Part shown: piece after piece, positions 7,801 through 8,582 of the stretch
How positions within the stretch are numbered: the stretch's first letter is position 1
Layout of the letters: each line of letters starts with the position of its first letter
Source of the DNA: Dehalococcoidia bacterium
Lineage (GTDB): Bacteria > Chloroflexota > Dehalococcoidia > GIF9 > AB-539-J10
Length of the DNA: 8,582 bases
Assembly (NCBI GenBank): GCA_030606765.1
Contig: JAUWFX010000073.1
Location: forward strand, 1 to 8,582
Reading direction: 5' to 3'
Program-made: the position numbers and the translations under genes
The notes under the pieces: generated by a model
What the model was told of the DNA's origin: nothing
Databases searched by the model: none
The model's input: the letters and a program-made list of their open reading frames with translations, nothing else

Positions 7801-7830
7801 TTATTCAAAAATCCTGAAATTTTCAGGCAT
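7801..7830 (-). CDS. Possible 9-residue leader peptide upstream of pheS (speculative)
   Basis: A minus-strand frame starts with ATG at 7830-7828 and ends with TAA at 7803-7801, reading MPENFRIFE with Phe at positions 5 and 8. Its ATG lies 5 nt before the rplT stop codon (overlap ATGCCTGA), so ribosomes finishing rplT could reinitiate on it. No Shine-Dalgarno sequence precedes it. The TAA is 22 nt before the pheS ATG. E. coli has a Phe-rich leader (pheM) at this same place, controlling pheST by attenuation. Two Phe codons in nine is suggestive at best, and the frame could be chance. Confidence 0.2.
   Translation of the reverse strand: MPENFRIFE
7806..7827 (-). terminator. Small hairpin plus T-run between rplT and pheS (possible partial terminator or attenuator)
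   Basis: On the minus strand CCTGAA and TTCAGG pair across a 3-nt loop (7827-7813), followed after one base by TTTTT (7811-7807). The stem overlaps the rplT stop codon. It is short, with only three G-C pairs, so it would be a weak terminator that could reduce rather than stop transcription into pheST. No competing antiterminator arm is obvious in the 44-nt spacer. Confidence 0.35.
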
Positions 7831-8188
7831 GGGGTGAGTTATTCTTAGTTACCGAAGCTACTAATGTGGCAAAACCCTCAGGATCTTTTACTGCCATCTC
7901 AGCTAACATCTTGCGGTCGATTTCTACATTTGATTTTTTTAACTCGGCTATAAACTGACTGTAAGTAAGTCCTCTAGCTCGTGCCGCAGCATTAATGCGG
8001 GTAATCCATAGCTTTCTGAAGTCGCCTTTTCGCTCACGACGATGACGGTAGGAATAATCTAAGGCATGAAGCATGGACTCATGAGCTGTCCTATACAAAT
8101 TGTGTCTGGCCGCCCGGTGTCCCTTGGTCAGTTCAAGTACCTTTTTATGTCGTCTGTGGGTGACTTTTCCACTCCTAGCTCGTGGCAA
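7823..8188 (-). CDS. rplT: 50S ribosomal protein L20
   Basis: L20 is an early-assembly 23S rRNA-binding protein of the large subunit. The 121 residues match the family end to end: a basic N-terminal extension ([20 protein letters not shown]), the [14 protein letters not shown] segment, and the [15 protein letters not shown] core with the globular C-terminal part. The start is TTG, unusual for a ribosomal protein, but it is preceded by a perfect AAGGAGG at 6 nt and is the only start that keeps the invariant PR-rich N-terminus. It follows rpmI after 24 nt. In E. coli and Bacillus, L20 represses the infC-rpmI-rplT operon through the leader or the infC-rpmI region; no such binding structure was identified here. 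Confidence 0.97.
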   Translation of the reverse strand: MPRARSGKVTHRRHKKVLELTKGHRAARHNLYRTAHESMLHALDYSYRHRRERKGDFRKLWITRINAAARARGLTYSQFIAELKKSNVEIDRKMLAEMAVKDPEGFATLVASVTKNNSPHA

Positions 8189-8194
8189 GTTCTT

Positions 8195-8201
8195 CCTCCT
8201 T
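8195..8201 (-). promoter_or_regulatory. Perfect Shine-Dalgarno sequence for rplT (TTG start)
   Basis: AAGGAGG on the minus strand, 6 nt before the TTG at 8188-8186. This is the strongest ribosome site in the window, and it decides the otherwise unexpected TTG start. Confidence 0.85.
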
Positions 8202-8212
8202 TAATCCTTACA

Positions 8213-8410
8213 CTATTTGTAGGGTAAAAGCCTCTTTACTCTCTTCTTATCCGCTGAGGAGGTCATGATCATTTCATCATAGAGTCGCCTAGTTCTGGGA
8301 GCCTTTTTTCGCCTCAAATGACTCTTGCCGCATTTAGTGCGCATCAGCTTGCCGCTCCCTGTTATATGAAAACGACTCCTTGCCCCTTTATGGGTTTTAA
8401 GTTTTGGCAT
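8213..8410 (-). CDS. rpmI: 50S ribosomal protein L35
   Basis: Small, very basic large-subunit protein of 65 residues, the family's usual size. It begins MPKLKTHKGARSRFHITGSG, with KLMRTKCGKSHLRRKK and a C-terminal KKRVKRLLPYK, all characteristic of L35. The ATG lies inside the 3' end of infC, giving a 14-nt overlap in another frame, so its translation is probably coupled to IF3. It also has its own ribosome site upstream, inside infC. The stop is TAG, 24 nt before rplT. Confidence 0.96.
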   Translation of the reverse strand: MPKLKTHKGARSRFHITGSGKLMRTKCGKSHLRRKKAPRTRRLYDEMIMTSSADKKRVKRLLPYK

Positions 8411-8582
8411 CTGTTCCTGTCTCCTTAGATTTCTTCTGGGGAACTGGGGATAAGACCAAGGCTATACTTCTCTCGGCATTACCGGAGCTACTTACCACGG
8501 CTAATTCCTTGGAGGCTTCAGCTACTTTACGCAGCACATTCCAACCTAGTTCAGGATAAATAATTTCGCGTCCTCTAAACCT
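8397..8582 (-). CDS. infC: Translation initiation factor IF-3, C-terminal part (cut by the window edge)
   Basis: IF3 binds the 30S subunit, keeps it free of 50S and checks the initiator tRNA. Only the last 61 codons are in the window; the frame is open to base 8582. It begins RFRGREIIYPELGWNVLRKV, matching the conserved RGRE segment of the IF3 C-terminal domain, and continues through KELAVVSS to the strand SIALVLSP. It then has a polar tail of about 16 residues (VPQKKSKETGTDAKT). The stop TAA (8399-8397) lies within rpmI, so the tail is encoded by the rpmI ribosome site and first codons. The start codon and any operon leader lie to the right of the window. Confidence 0.9.
   Translation of the reverse strand, partial: RFRGREIIYPELGWNVLRKVAEASKELAVVSSSGNAERSIALVLSPVPQKKSKETGTDAKT
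8420..8426 (-). promoter_or_regulatory. Ribosome binding site for rpmI, inside infC
   Basis: AAGGAGA on the minus strand, 9 nt before the rpmI ATG, read through as Lys-Glu codons in the infC tail. The spacing is acceptable and the match to the consensus is strong. Confidence 0.7.

Overview
The window holds two housekeeping gene clusters that converge on a gap of about 110 bp. Everything identifiable is bacterial: a site-2 protease, an MEP-pathway enzyme, a bacterial-type prolyl-tRNA synthetase with an inserted editing domain, and an infC-rpmI-rplT-pheS-pheT block. From memory, the order rseP-ispG-proS and the Cys-rich variants of ProRS and PheS fit Chloroflexota of the class Dehalococcoidia. 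That placement is inference from gene order and protein style; no search was run. No rRNA, tRNA, CRISPR array, insertion sequence or phage gene was seen.

Left block, plus strand (62-4157): rseP (intramembrane zinc metalloprotease), ispG (HMBPP synthase) and proS (prolyl-tRNA synthetase). rseP and ispG overlap by 4 nt (ATGA), and proS follows ispG after 11 nt, so this is almost certainly one transcript entering from the left. The first 61 bases lie between the tail of an unseen upstream gene and rseP, and carry what looks like a degenerate copy of a dispersed palindromic repeat.

Convergent gap (4158-4267): two imperfect inverted repeats and a 10-bp palindrome, but no textbook stem plus T-run terminator for either side.

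Right block, minus strand (8582 down to 4268): the 3' end of infC (IF3), rpmI (L35), rplT (L20), pheS and pheT (both subunits of phenylalanyl-tRNA synthetase). infC overlaps rpmI by 14 nt, and the other spacers are 24, 44 and 16 nt, so this too looks like one operon. The gene set supplies translation initiation, 50S assembly and Phe-tRNA charging. Its promoter, and any L20-type leader, would lie beyond the right edge.

Most of the window is ordinary core genome. The points worth a second look are: (1) a short palindromic repeat of the widespread 'GCGAAGCGAAGCAATC' type inside pheT, in frame, encoding VIASEAKQS in a loop of PheT; (2) a probable degenerate copy of the same repeat at the left edge; (3) a 9-codon reading frame with two Phe codons, overlapping the rplT stop and containing a small hairpin followed by a T-run, just upstream of pheS, where E. 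coli keeps its pheM attenuator; (4) a TTG start with a perfect Shine-Dalgarno sequence for rplT.
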